Shown one piece after another: positions 36,848-47,625 of a stretch of 64,000 bases of DNA; within the stretch, counting starts at the first letter, position 1; the number at the start of each line of letters is the position of its first letter. The stretch is from Misgurnus anguillicaudatus (lineage: Eukaryota > Chordata > Actinopteri > Cypriniformes > Cobitidae). A program made the translations under genes and the position numbers. The notes under the pieces were generated by a model, which was not told where the DNA came from, did no database searches, and saw nothing but the letters and a program-made list of their open reading frames with translations. The stretch lies in NCBI RefSeq assembly GCF_027580225.2, contig NC_073340.2, positions 19,352,001 through 19,416,000 on the forward strand, in the 5' to 3' direction.

Positions 36848-38866
36848 AATGAGAATTACTGTTATACAAGTCAAAAGTCCAATTTGCGAAAACAATTCAT
36901 TGTTCTCTGAGATGAAATAAATAGTTTTTAACACAGATTAGTAATTGCACACACTAATAGGTTAAATTGGCTTAACAAAATTAATTAAAATGCATTTTTG
37001 TTACAATTATCGTCTTGAAGGCTATCGCTAGCGTTATTTGTAGCGGTGCCACAAAAGAACCATTTTCGGCTCATCAAAGAACAATAAAAGCGGAGTGCAC
37101 AATTTCTGAAAAACGTTTTGGAAAAGGGAGTCGGGACGAGTACCAAAACACACTTGTAGCCAATCATCAGTAAGGGGCGTGTCTTCTAAACAACATTGTT
37201 GCCTGCGTTGCATATGTGTGGGGCGGGTCTATCAAAAGAAGATCCAGATTCTATTGGGGTAGGGGCGTGTTTGTTTAGGTGATTTCAAATGTCAACATTG
37301 GCTTTCAGAGATCATGGACCTTGCCTTTAAGGTCAAAGGTTCTTATAAGAACGAAAGAACCATTTCGTTATTACATTTTTATAGCCTGTAGAGCCTTTTT
37401 TCCATTTTTCTTGTGGATGTATATAGCAACACACTATATTAAATGTCTTGTTTTAGTTTTATTTCATGATTATAATTGACAAACGTAATTTATTTAAATG
37501 AATTTAAACCAAATTGAACCAAATAATATACCTATATATAACTAAATTTTTCTCCTGAGGTTGCTTTTCCGCATTTCCCCTCACGATAATTAGCAATGGT
37601 TTTACTACAGTTAAAATAAAAAAAAGTTATAATTAAACCATACACTGTAGTTTGGCCACTGGTAATAAATACTGCAAAAAACATAGTTAATGTTCTCATG
37701 TTGTGTTTTATTTTAAGTCGTATCTTGTAATTGCGATAGTTACGACATGCCAAGAAAGCACATTTTGTTGCATGTCACATATCAGCCACAAAACAGCAAT
37801 CTATTCGGGCTCCTTTGGTCCACCCACTGGTGCATCTGATTCCTAAACTAATAACTCTCTGCATTGTATTTAGCCAGGATAATACAATACATCTGCAGAG
37901 GCTGGCTAGAAGAAAGCCGGCTCAACTGCGGAAATAAAGCCATCAGAGTCTTTCCTCCAACATGATCCCTAATTCACACGGCTTAAAAATCAGTCAATGC
38001 TGCATTATGCTAAGAGGCAACAGAAGAGTTCATGTGCAGCCTGATCCCACTGATACTGTCTAAAGGGTGAAAGCGGCCAGATTATAGCCTTGGTCAGTTT
38101 ACAATTTTAGGACAACCTACATTCAATTTACTAACCTTAAGATGAATGATCTGCACAATACTGGAAAAGACTGTGTGTGAGAATGGAAAAAGACTGTAAA
38201 ATAATTTTTAATGTTCAATAAATTCAAAATAAAAGCCTGAGTTTTAATAACAAAGAAAACTACATGCACATCACAAAAACATATCAGCCATCAAAGGCAT
38301 GCAGAATCACAAGCTGTCCACAAACATGAATAAATATCTATGCTGTTAGGCAATTGACACAAAAGGTTGTTCTGTAAATGTCTTATTGACAATTTGACAT
38401 TTATACTTGTACAGCACATGCTGTTAACTATCAGGAGCTTTATGACTGTTGTAGAACGTGTGTCCCCTGGACAGGCACACTCCTTGAGTAAGACCAAATG
38501 CAAAATCTCAAAGCAAATGATACATCATTACTGTATATTGCACAATAGAACAGAACAATGCAGTACATTGTAAAACAATGGAAGAAAAAACAAAAGGAGG
38601 GACAGACACTGTCTTAAATTAAGCAAAGCCAAGATGGACCATTTCACAGTGATTTTACCATGGTAAAAAGTGTTATGAAGCACAATGCGGACATCTAACC
38701 AGCACTAACAGAAAAACAATCAAAGACAATCAATGTTTAATAAATAATTATTATTTAACTATAATAAACAAAACTATCAATTTCTAAAAAATAATTCAGC
38801 CTAGCCATAAGCTTTTTACTGTTGCCAAGCAACATTGCATCTTGGCATATTAATATGATGCTTACA
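36848..38866. other. No gene; one probable repeat fragment
   Basis: From about 37165 to 37325 there is a GC-richer block (GGGGCGTGTC, GGGGCGGGTC, GGGGCGTG) that resembles part of a common fish repeat, but termini were not found. The remainder shows nothing supportable. Confidence 0.4.
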
Positions 38867-38937
38867 GTCTTCCTGTAGCTTAATTGGTGGAGCGCTGCAT
38901 TCACAATGCAAAGGTCCTGAGTTTGATTCCCAGTGAA
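38867..38937 (+). pseudogene. tRNA-like pseudogene, anticodon CAC (Val-like), tRNA-Ala-like frame
   Basis: The D-arm region TAGCTTAATTGGTGGAGC, a 7-base anticodon loop TTCACAA and a T-arm GAGTTTGATTCCC fall in tRNA order and spacing. The A-box-like and B-box-like sequences of an RNA polymerase III promoter are recognisable (GGTTCGANTCC is degraded to TTTGATTCC). The acceptor stem barely pairs and there is one mismatch each in the T and anticodon stems. The scaffold resembles Ala or Lys tRNAs more than authentic Val tRNA. I read it as a decayed tRNA copy or the head of a tRNA-derived repeat, not a functional tRNA. Confidence 0.6.
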
Positions 38938-39894
38938 CACACGTTCAAATAAAGAGACATACCTTGAATGCACATGGGTTTGGATAAAGCAAATACAGAA
39001 TGCTTATATTTACCTGCATTTAACTACACCTTCAAACCCATTCTCCTACCTTTCCAGCAGTTTTATACTGCGTGTTAATTTCTGATTGATTGAACAGCCT
39101 TAAGATAAAATATAAAACCAATAGAGAACGCTTTCACACACTGAGAGAAAAACCACCTCACTGATGTAGAGATTGATCTTCTCGGTTACAGGCCAAAATG
39201 AGGCCCAGCCTGCATGCCAAGTCAAACAGCCCTCCCGTCTCCACTCGATGCAGCAGTCAGAGCGAAAGGCTGCTAGCATTTGACACCTTTTTCATTTTAA
39301 GATAAAAGATTGCATCTCGGAGGCATGACCTATTTTTCTCCCTGTACTTCTACCACTTGTCACAGATGAGTTAGTCTCTGGTCTTTTCTGACAGGCTCAT
39401 CAAATTGTGTCTTCCTTGTGTGCTATCAGATCATCTTTGGATAACAGCGTGTATTGTTTCTACATTCCTTTAAGAACCCATTTCTAACCTTCAATAAAAT
39501 ATCGAAAGCAACATCAACTGATACCAGGGCTGGGATGAGGTCACAATTGGTACAGTGAGTCTTTTGATGGCAGTGTCTTTCGAGGCAAAATCGTTCAGGT
39601 CTGATAACCACAGGAAGGCAATAATGTGAAGTCCAGGGCAATTATTAAGCAAGCTTTACATCAACATCATTCATGAAACAATCTGACTCCTTTTGTCTTA
39701 TCAAATACAGGTTGCAACCTAAGCTAGGTCAATAGCAGTTGGTCACAATGCGTGACAGGTTGCCGCATACCTCAGCCAGGGGGGAAATTGCGCTTCATAA
39801 TGCACATTACTTCATTGAAAATGCCACAAACTCAGATATGGCTGTAACTCCTCTTTTGAAAGTTTCTATGCACACAGTCCCCGCCAGCGTTTTA
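38938..39894. other. No gene recognised
   Basis: No SINE tail, exon or element end could be identified downstream of the tRNA-like locus. Confidence 0.4.
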
Positions 39895-40010
39895 AAAAAA
39901 AAGTTGCCAGTCAGTGCCAGCATTTTTTATGAAAGAAAATGTTCTTCATTAAATATATGAACCTCTCAAATATGGGTAGGTTTCTTTAAAAATACAACAT
40001 TTTGAGCAAA
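39895..40010 (+). repeat. Diverged interspersed repeat, sister of 3252-3467
   Basis: Shares GTTGCCAG, GAAAATGTTCTTC and CCTCTCAAATATGGG with 3252-3467 in opposite orientation. Confidence 0.55.
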
Positions 40011-40120
40011 AAACTGAGATAATTGCATTTTTGTGAAGGACTTTTGATTGAGATAAAAATTTAGATAGATGATCAACACATAAACTGTTATACTGTTAGC
40101 TCACACTGTTAGCCCTAATG

Positions 40121-40354
40121 TTGCGTTCACACCAGCCGCGGTAGTGTCAAGCGCGAGTGAAGTCAATGTGAAGACTCCATTCTGCCTTATTAACGGCCAT
40201 CTTGCAACCACATAGCACTTGCGCCTCCCACAAGAAACGGATTTCACCTCTGACGCGCATCAAATGCGCGAATGCATTCAAAATGTTTAAGCAGCAAACT
40301 AGACGCGAAAGACGCGACTTTGATGCCTCAAAAGCAGCTGGTGTGAAGGGGTTG
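40121..40354. mobile_element. Degraded MITE with TTCACACCAGC ends
   Basis: The left end TTGCGTTCACACCAGCCGC pairs with a right end whose reverse complement reads TTCACACCAGCTGC. The interior has several GACGCG words. No clear target-site duplication. Confidence 0.5.
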
Positions 40355-40488
40355 CTACAGGGTTTTATAAATTGGGTAATAGCACCACCTGGTGGATAAT
40401 AGCGGAAATATGGATTGCCGGAAAAACTCTTGATTGGCAGGGAAAGGTTTTTGGTGAGTTAACTCGTCAAGGGCAGGGAAAGAGTTAA

Positions 40489-40700
40489 AGGAATAGTTTA
40501 TCCTAGGTGTATATGATTTTGTTCTTTCAGCTAAACACAGTAAGATTTATACTGGCTCGTTTTAGATTTATAATAGTTAAAGCTCCAAAAAGCACATCAA
40601 TCCATCAAAAATTAAATGTCTTCCTACGGGAAGCAATATGTTTTTGTAATTTTGTGTAGGAGCCTTCCACCTGACCTCCACTTTCTTGTAAACACGTGTA
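40489..40700 (+). repeat. Left end of a TTAA-type repeat (AGGAATAGTTTATCC)
   Basis: TTAA at 40485-40488 precedes AGGAATAGTTTATCC, related to the AGGGATAGTTCACCC family, followed by AAAGCACATCAATCCATC. The right boundary is not visible; the stated end is approximate. Confidence 0.4.
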
Positions 40701-42124
40701 CATCAAGGATCTACAACAACCTTTTTGTGGGCAAGGGCTACCACAATGGATATAACAATTCTGGAGGGCTACAATTCTACTCAAAACTTTTATTTACTTG
40801 TTGAATTTATTGTATTTTACTTGTTGATATGTTTTATCATTGTTAAAAATGTTAACATACATAAAAGAAGCCAAGCTAATATAAAAAACCTGTAATAAAT
40901 AAATATTAAAATTGAGGCTATTAATGTTGGAGGCCACTGGGCTACATTATAATTCAGACAGAGCATGCAGTTTAACAGCAGCAGTTTAAGGAACTAAACA
41001 GACGGCACCTGTATTTTTTATTGCTAATACTAATTTAGCCAAAAGCACACCTCATTGTCCGCATTAAAGCATTGTGGTAACAATAATTCAGTGCTGTATT
41101 TAAATATGTTTGTCACTGAAACTTTTCTGTGTTTGTGAATATTAATAAAAATGCAAACAAAAATGAACACCCATTATGTGATTTGGGTTTACGACATCAA
41201 GTTCACATCAAATATTTAAAAGGGAAATAAAAAGGGGCTTTAAGTTTAATGACCAACACTGAATTTTTGATCCACGGAAGGGCCCTTAAGGGAAACTTTA
41301 GAAATGTGAGACAAAGGAAACAATGGGCAATGTGTGCAACCTTCTACATCACAGCCAACTAATCATAAAACTCAATATATTTGGCTTCTGCTCATTCAGA
41401 TCTGATAGCTGACAGATGTTGAGACATTATCAAAGCTGAGCTGGCAACTTTACACTTCCAGATGGTTTACTGGCAAAGGTTTACATTTCCAAAGCATACA
41501 AATCTAGCCTATATTGTGTGTGTATAGGGCTGTTTTAACGCCAAACTTCCCAATGCATTTATACAGCAAAATTTTGAAAGTATTTCTTAATGCCTAGTGA
41601 CATTCAAAACAAGCCTGTGTGAAGTAATACATCTAAATTTAAGAATACACTCTTTCCTAACGGTGAATCTCACAGCCTTCGAGTTGTTACTTGACTACGG
41701 TGGTAAACAACCAACGATATGCAAACCCACTACACTTCTGACCAGTACGTGCAATATGAAGGGGGGTTGAAATCAAACTCTGGTTTGGACGAAGCAGCCA
41801 CCAAACCAAGTGTGAGAACTGCCTAATTGTGTGTTTATGACCCTACTGTGTTATGCGGGTGGCTCAGCCCATTTCTCACTGAACCGCTTGGCAGGTCTCC
41901 CTTCACAGCTGCTTCAGGTTTCACTAGTTCAGGGTTACCCAACAAAAGGTCTCCATGCCAGGCCCTCTCACTCCTCCTCTCTATAACCATGAATTACGCG
42001 GTCAACTCCAACGCAACAGTTCAGGCCTTAACCAGATCACTGCCATGGATTACACCTGACTGAAATTTCACAGACTCTCGTTCATTCACTCGACAATCGC
42101 CCTCTTGTGAACTCTGATTAACTT
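40701..42124. other. No gene recognised
   Basis: No coding exon supported; AT-rich with short chance frames. Confidence 0.4.
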
Positions 42125-42128
42125 TTAA

Positions 42129-42641
42129 AGAGCACCTATTGTCCGATTCACGATTTTACATTTCCTTTGGTGTGAAAGTCTGTATTAGTATGTCAATGAT
42201 ATGCAAAAGTAAACATCTCCAACGTAAATCTCTTTTCTTGGACTACAACAAACACACGTATTGACGGCAACAGTTCCTGGGATTGGTGATGTAGACAAGA
42301 CCGACATTATCAAAATTCTTCCCGCTTCAGACTCGCAGTCTGTAATTTAACTCCTGTTAGCATTGCATTGTGACCGAATCTTTCAAACATGGTAATGAGC
42401 GTCACATTTCTGGCTGACGTCAGAAGTATTCAGGCCAATCACAACGTACAGATTAGCTGACCAATCAGTGAGACAGAGATTTTCAAATCCGTGCGTTTCA
42501 GGAAGAAAGTGAAATTTAGAGCTACAAAAATGTACGGTATGTGGAAAAAATTTGTTTTTTAACCATAAACCACACGAACACATTGTCTAATACCAAATAC
42601 ACAAAATAACCTTGTTTTTAGCAATAAAATAGGTGCACTTT
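42129..42641. mobile_element. TTAA-type MITE (AGAGCACCTATT)
   Basis: Left TTAA (42125-42128) and AGAGCACCTATTGTCC; the right end reads inverted AAAGTGCACCTATTTTATT with a degraded TTAT flank. The interior shares the blocks TCACGATTTTACATTT, CAGGCCAATCACAAC and AACCATAAACCA with the copy at 54806, confirming one family. Confidence 0.65.
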
Positions 42642-42645
42642 TATT

Positions 42646-43760
42646 CTTTTTTTATTTAATTTGAGAAATGATGCTAAGTGAAGCATGTAGTGACCTTTTA
42701 AAGAGAAATCCTTTACCATTAAGGTAAAGCTAGCTACATATAAAAAGAAAGAAAGGAATAGCTGCTTTTGAAGGCTTTTAAAAACAACCATTCAGTCAAA
42801 ATGCATTTCACAGGCGGTTGCTGTCAAACACTATCTGGCTAAAGCTTACACCAAGTTTACATTAAAGTACAGCTGACCCCTTCTAAATTAACAGATTTGG
42901 ATATTTCAGTTACACCCAACGAGGCAGGAAATACATTGATGATGCAACCTCCTTAGACAAACATTTAAGTAGAATAGGGTACCTTTTCTGTTTCAGCATG
43001 TTTGATAAAAAACTTATCTGAAATTTATATTAAGATCTTATTTGAAAGATCTTACAAGTAATCCCACACCAGACCTAAACCACACAAAAACTTTGGGATG
43101 AATTGAAATGTTTGCAAACTCCCAACTAATGCCCCTGGTTTAAAGTTCATTAAGCACAAATGGGTGTGGCATTTGGCTGACCTTATACTTTTAGCCATTT
43201 AATTATTTAACAGAGGTGGGGAAAATAAACCCTCAAGGTTTCTCAAACTTGTCAATCTGGTTTAAAGTAACTAAAGTTATAAGCAGAGTACATAATGTTT
43301 TACTTAAGAACAATTGCTTCGAAAAAGCTGACCGAGAATGTTCCTTAACAAGATCCTGGTACTTCTTTCTACTGCACTGTATCTACTGAAGTTAATGTGG
43401 CCTGACTGCTGGCAATGTTGTCAAAATGAAACATGTTGAACGTGGCAAAAAAGACATCATTAAATCCAGCGATATCCCAGTGAATCTTCTTTCAGATACA
43501 AAGGGCCAGCCTAAGAAGGGGTAGCAATTTTTTTTATTTAGCAAAAAGTGCAGCATATATAGCAGGTGTCCAGGGAACAAGAGATAGCAATCTGAACAAT
43601 TTGACAAATGACAGCAAACTCAAGCAGCATTAACAAACAGGGCAGTTGCGCAACTGAGTTTCCCGCTTCCCTTATGCGGGCCCCTGTTGAGGTTAAGCTG
43701 CCGTCTGAAGATGCTAAGATGTATTTTGGAATCTTACCCTGTTCACAACCCATCCCACAC
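42646..43760. other. No gene recognised
   Basis: No supported feature; open frames here are short and run into the next repeat. Confidence 0.4.
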
Positions 43761-45200
43761 GAAAGGGATAGTAAGCCCAAAACTGAATTTTTTGTCATCA
43801 TTTACTCACAAACCTGTTTAAATTTCTTTGTTCTGATGAATACAAAGGAAGATATTTTGAGAAATGTTTGGAACCAAACCGTCCGTGGACCCCATCCATG
43901 TTACTATATTAGTAAATGTGGTCCACAAACGATTTGGTTACAAACATTTCTCAAAATATCTTCCTTTGTGTTCATTAGGGGTGGCACGGTTCACAAAACC
44001 CTCGGTTCGGTTCGTATCACGGTTTTATGGTCACGGTTCTCGGTTCTGTACGGTTCTTGTTGTTATTTTTTCTTGAAATTTTTAACACTCCAGAAATGTA
44101 TTTTCTTATTAATGTATTAATTATCCATAATTTAGGATACAGTATTAAAAAAGTTATATCATGTAATCATGCAAAAGCTGAATTTGACATTAAGCACATT
44201 ATTGGGACCACTTCTGAGGAAAGCCAGGTGAGTTTTTGATACAGCAAGAGGAAAGACATTGATGATTTCACATGCTTTACATTTATTTGGCAAAAACAGA
44301 ATGTGTATTGCCATCTACATGAACTTATGTGCCTTTTTAGCACACAAAGATAACTTGCATTTATCAAACTCCCAACTTCAGTGTAGCTCTTAGATTTATC
44401 ACTAAGAGGCTGCTTAAATACTGCAGAGAGTATATGTGGACGAGAGAGAAACATAACGTTTACACCTGAAATATTTAAATCCGTCTCTTTTGACCACTTC
44501 TGTCCTGATAACTTTGAGGGGCAATTTATGAAATAAGATTGCGCAACTTTCACACGTTAGCAAAATGAAACTACGCGGAAATCAGCCGCTTTAGTTTTAT
44601 CAATGAAAGGCTCAAAATAGCGCTGTTCACCGTATATTCCCGGCAGAAGTCAGAAAAGACGTGAAACTTTGTGTTCAGTACCTCAGATTAGATAAATGGG
44701 TGGAGTGAAGGCGGTCGCGTGTGGCTGTTCGAACACATTCAACCCATAGACTGCAGTTCTATCTATTGTTTTATTTCCGCTGTCATCATAGGTAACACGA
44801 AATAAAAATGTTTTCACACACCAAACTTATACGACGCTGGCGCATCATCCAACTCCGGGCAGACTTCCTTCCCACTTGCCATTTCTAGACGTAACATGAC
44901 CTGCAGCACTCTCTCTCCAGACCTGTCACCTATTCTTTCGCACGATTCGCGAAAGGGAAACATGCTATTTAAGGCCACATACAGGGCACGAGGCTACATA
45001 CGTTGCTCATGCCATGAACCGTCGAACCGTGCGACGCACACACGCTCCGAACCGAGACAAGCAAACCAAACGGTTCGGATTTTTTCCATGAACAGTGCCA
45101 CCCCTAGTGTTCATCAGAACAAAGAAATTTATACAGGTTTGTAACAACATGAAAGTGAATAAATTACAGAATTTTCATTTTTGGGTAAACTATCCCTTTA
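43761..45200. repeat. Hairpin repeat of the AAGGGATAG family, split by a hAT
   Basis: The left arm begins AAAGGGATAGTAAGCCC, the right arm ends (inverted) AAAGGGATAGTTTACCC followed by TTAA-like sequence. Inner arms GGAAGATATTTTGAGAAATG (about 43850) and the inverted CATTTCTCAAAATATCTTCC (about 43945) form a second hairpin. Without the nested hAT the repeat is about 300 bp. A plus-strand 170-codon frame across this junction (43608-44120) is fortuitous. Confidence 0.75.
43976..45106. mobile_element. Non-autonomous hAT element, 1.13 kb, perfect TSD
   Basis: The termini are TAGGGGTGGCACGGTTC and, inverted, TAGGGGTGGCACTGTTC, one mismatch in 17. A perfect 8-bp duplication GTGTTCAT lies at 43968-43975 and 45107-45114. 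Both subterminal regions are rich in CGGTTC and its complement. No transposase was recognised; a 128-codon minus-strand frame (44167-44553) shows no hAT domain. Confidence 0.9.
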
Positions 45201-46603
45201 ACTCTCTAGACTTTGGGAAGAAATCGCACACTGCTAATATTCTTCGACCTTTGAAATTTGATTTTACTTTAACTGCTGACTTTAATATTGGCAGTAATTA
45301 CTGGCTCCAAACCGTACAACAGCTAGAGTACGGCGTAGCCTTGAAGTTTAAATTGGAGTCAAGTCAAGTGGCTTGTGCACGCTTGTTTGCTCTGTAAGCT
45401 CTGTAATGAGCCGAACGATTGTGTTATTAATAGGAAGTGCCTGTAAGAGGTGTTGTTATGACACGCGGGAGGTATGTGGGGTGGAGGGTGGTGAAAATAT
45501 TAGAAATATATTCAGTAAAAATACTGGAAATGTTTGGACTGGAAATGTGAGTGATGTCACAACAACCTTCACCTGACAGTTCGCTGTTTTGATTTGCAAA
45601 AAGTGTGCCTTGGTTTTTTAAAGAATTGGCTGTGGAGGACATTGTTCAGTGCACGCGGAGCCCAGATACATCTATCTTTGAGAACTTGGATAAAGAGGAC
45701 TTTAATTTTGACAGTTTACTGTAAATTCATATAAGACGCATTGACAGCAACAGAGGAACTGTCTGTTTTCTAGTCTTACAGCACTAAAATACAATCTCTT
45801 TTCACACAGCATCACCTCCTCTGTAAATCCTCACCAGCATAAAAACTATACAAACAGTAAACCCGGCACTCACTAAGACAGAAACGATCTTAATAAAATA
45901 TTACAGGCCACTTTTTGGATTATAATACAAAACAACTGACTGTTTTAAACTGCTTAAAATAGGTTCCTGAGGTAAATGATGCCCTACATCAAAAGCTTAA
46001 TGACAAGAAAATGATCATGAGGTGAGGCACACCAGCCCTGCAAAATCCCCAGCTCCAGGAATCACTCATGCTCAATCTCTCAAGCATCAAAGTTTATATA
46101 AAAATGACCTAAGAAGTTACACACTTTAATCAGACTCACGTGACCCATTAGATTCAAGCCTATTCATAATATACTGGAAAATAAATAATGTGTTTTTTTT
46201 AGGATTTTTAAGAGACATTTGCTTGTAATGCAAATAAAGTTCACTGAATAAAACCGTACCTATATCTGCTTTCAGTAATGCAAACAATAGCACTTTTAAA
46301 ACGGTAAGTGCTTTTGAAATTTTGCCAAATCACTTATCAATCATTTTAGTGTATACTATCTATACTAGTTATATATTACCTCGATACTGAGGTGGTGACG
46401 CATCAATTTTCTTGCTGTTAAATCATACCATAAACCAATTTCTATCACGTGCAGCTCTTAAAACAGTGCATTCACACAGAAAGTGATATACAGTATTCGG
46501 ATAATTTGGTTAACTACATACAGCCTGAAAAAAATGCTTAAAAAATGCATTTTGATCTATAGTGTGGAGGTACAATCCACCTCTTACCCTTTCATCTGAC
46601 ATC
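45201..46603. other. No gene recognised
   Basis: AT-rich sequence with no supported exon or element ends. Confidence 0.4.
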
Positions 46604-46605
46604 AG

Positions 46606-46760
46606 GGCTGGGCGAAATATCGGATGAAATTGTTATGCGCATCTCATCAGTAAGAGCCGTAGTTCACTGACAAGCTGGGCAATATCCAGGGTTTCCCGCA
46701 GCACTTTGCAGTTCGGGTGGCCCGCCTAAGCTGGGAAACCCTACCGCCTTAACAAAAAAA
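46606..46760 (+). repeat. Abutting fragments of two DNA-transposon families
   Basis: CAGGGCTGGGCGAAATATCGG at about 46605 looks like a hAT left end. From 46690 CAGGGTTTCCCGCAGC is answered 50 bp later by the inverted CTGGGAAACCCT, a small hairpin. Neither element has a supported full extent. Confidence 0.45.
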
Positions 46761-47415
46761 ATTTGCTGAACAAAAGGCCGTCAAGTGGATCTAGGAGAAT
46801 AGACACGGCCGAAATGGTCTGGAGGATAGCCAGTTGATAAAACGCGTGTCAGTGAGAACTGTAAGTGGACTTATGTGTTGGTTTTATTTAAGCCTGTTAT
46901 TGTATTAGTCTATAGTTCTTGCAAATTTAAATTAAGTTAGCTGGTGTTTTTTGTTGTTTGAGGAACCTGCTAGCTAGGTTTCACGTGCCTGTTGATTCGA
47001 TATAATTTTTGAGCGCTCTGCTCACGTTATTGATGTGCATTATTTACATGCTACAGTAGTTACACTCCTTTAAGATAATGTAATTAATAGTGGGAAATAA
47101 TCCGGTTTTACAATCTTCGCGCCATCTATCATCGTTCGCCAGACGTTCTACAATATCTGCTTCAGTTTGTGTTTATTAACCCTTTAGTTTCACTTCATCA
47201 CGCAGCTATTTTCGTTAGAGGTATTTGTTAAAAACATTTAATTAATTAATAATCTAGTATGTGTTTTATGTCATAGTTTCTTCATAATTAAGTTTTATTT
47301 GAGTGTTATAAATAAAAATATTTTCATCATGACGCGTACGCCCCCCACCACCCCTTTGATTGCCACGCCCCCAGTCACATGGTCCATTTTTCTGTGACGC
47401 GTCCTGGCCATTTCA
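46761..47415. other. No gene recognised
   Basis: No supported feature between the fragment above and the inverted repeat at 47416. Confidence 0.4.
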
Positions 47416-47625
47416 GGTGCGCCCTTTGGATATCCACATACGTCATCGAGGTTTATTATTTTAGGTTCTATTTCAAAATAAAAGCAACCGTTACATTTCA
47501 AAGAATGAAACAGGATTGTATCGTTTTAACTGAAATGTAACAACCTCAATGACGTATGCGGTCGACAAATACGACTTCCGGAAGACGCACCCAAAAGCCT
47601 CGGAAAAGTGGCACGTATGGTCACC
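47416..47625. repeat. Inverted repeat, probable transposon fragment
   Basis: Arm 47416-47452 (GGTGCGCC ... CATACGTCATCGAGGTT) pairs imperfectly with 47541-47592 (AACCTCAATGACGTATGCGG ... GACGCACC). The right side runs into CACGTATGGTCACCCTA, which looks like an element terminus. The left terminus was not found. Confidence 0.55.

Noticed and set aside
38867..38937. Functional tRNA-Val gene
   Set aside because: Acceptor stem does not pair and the T-stem has a mismatch; the body is not Val-like.
43608..44120. 170-codon plus-strand frame
   Set aside because: It crosses the junction between a hairpin repeat and the nested hAT, so it joins unrelated sequences.
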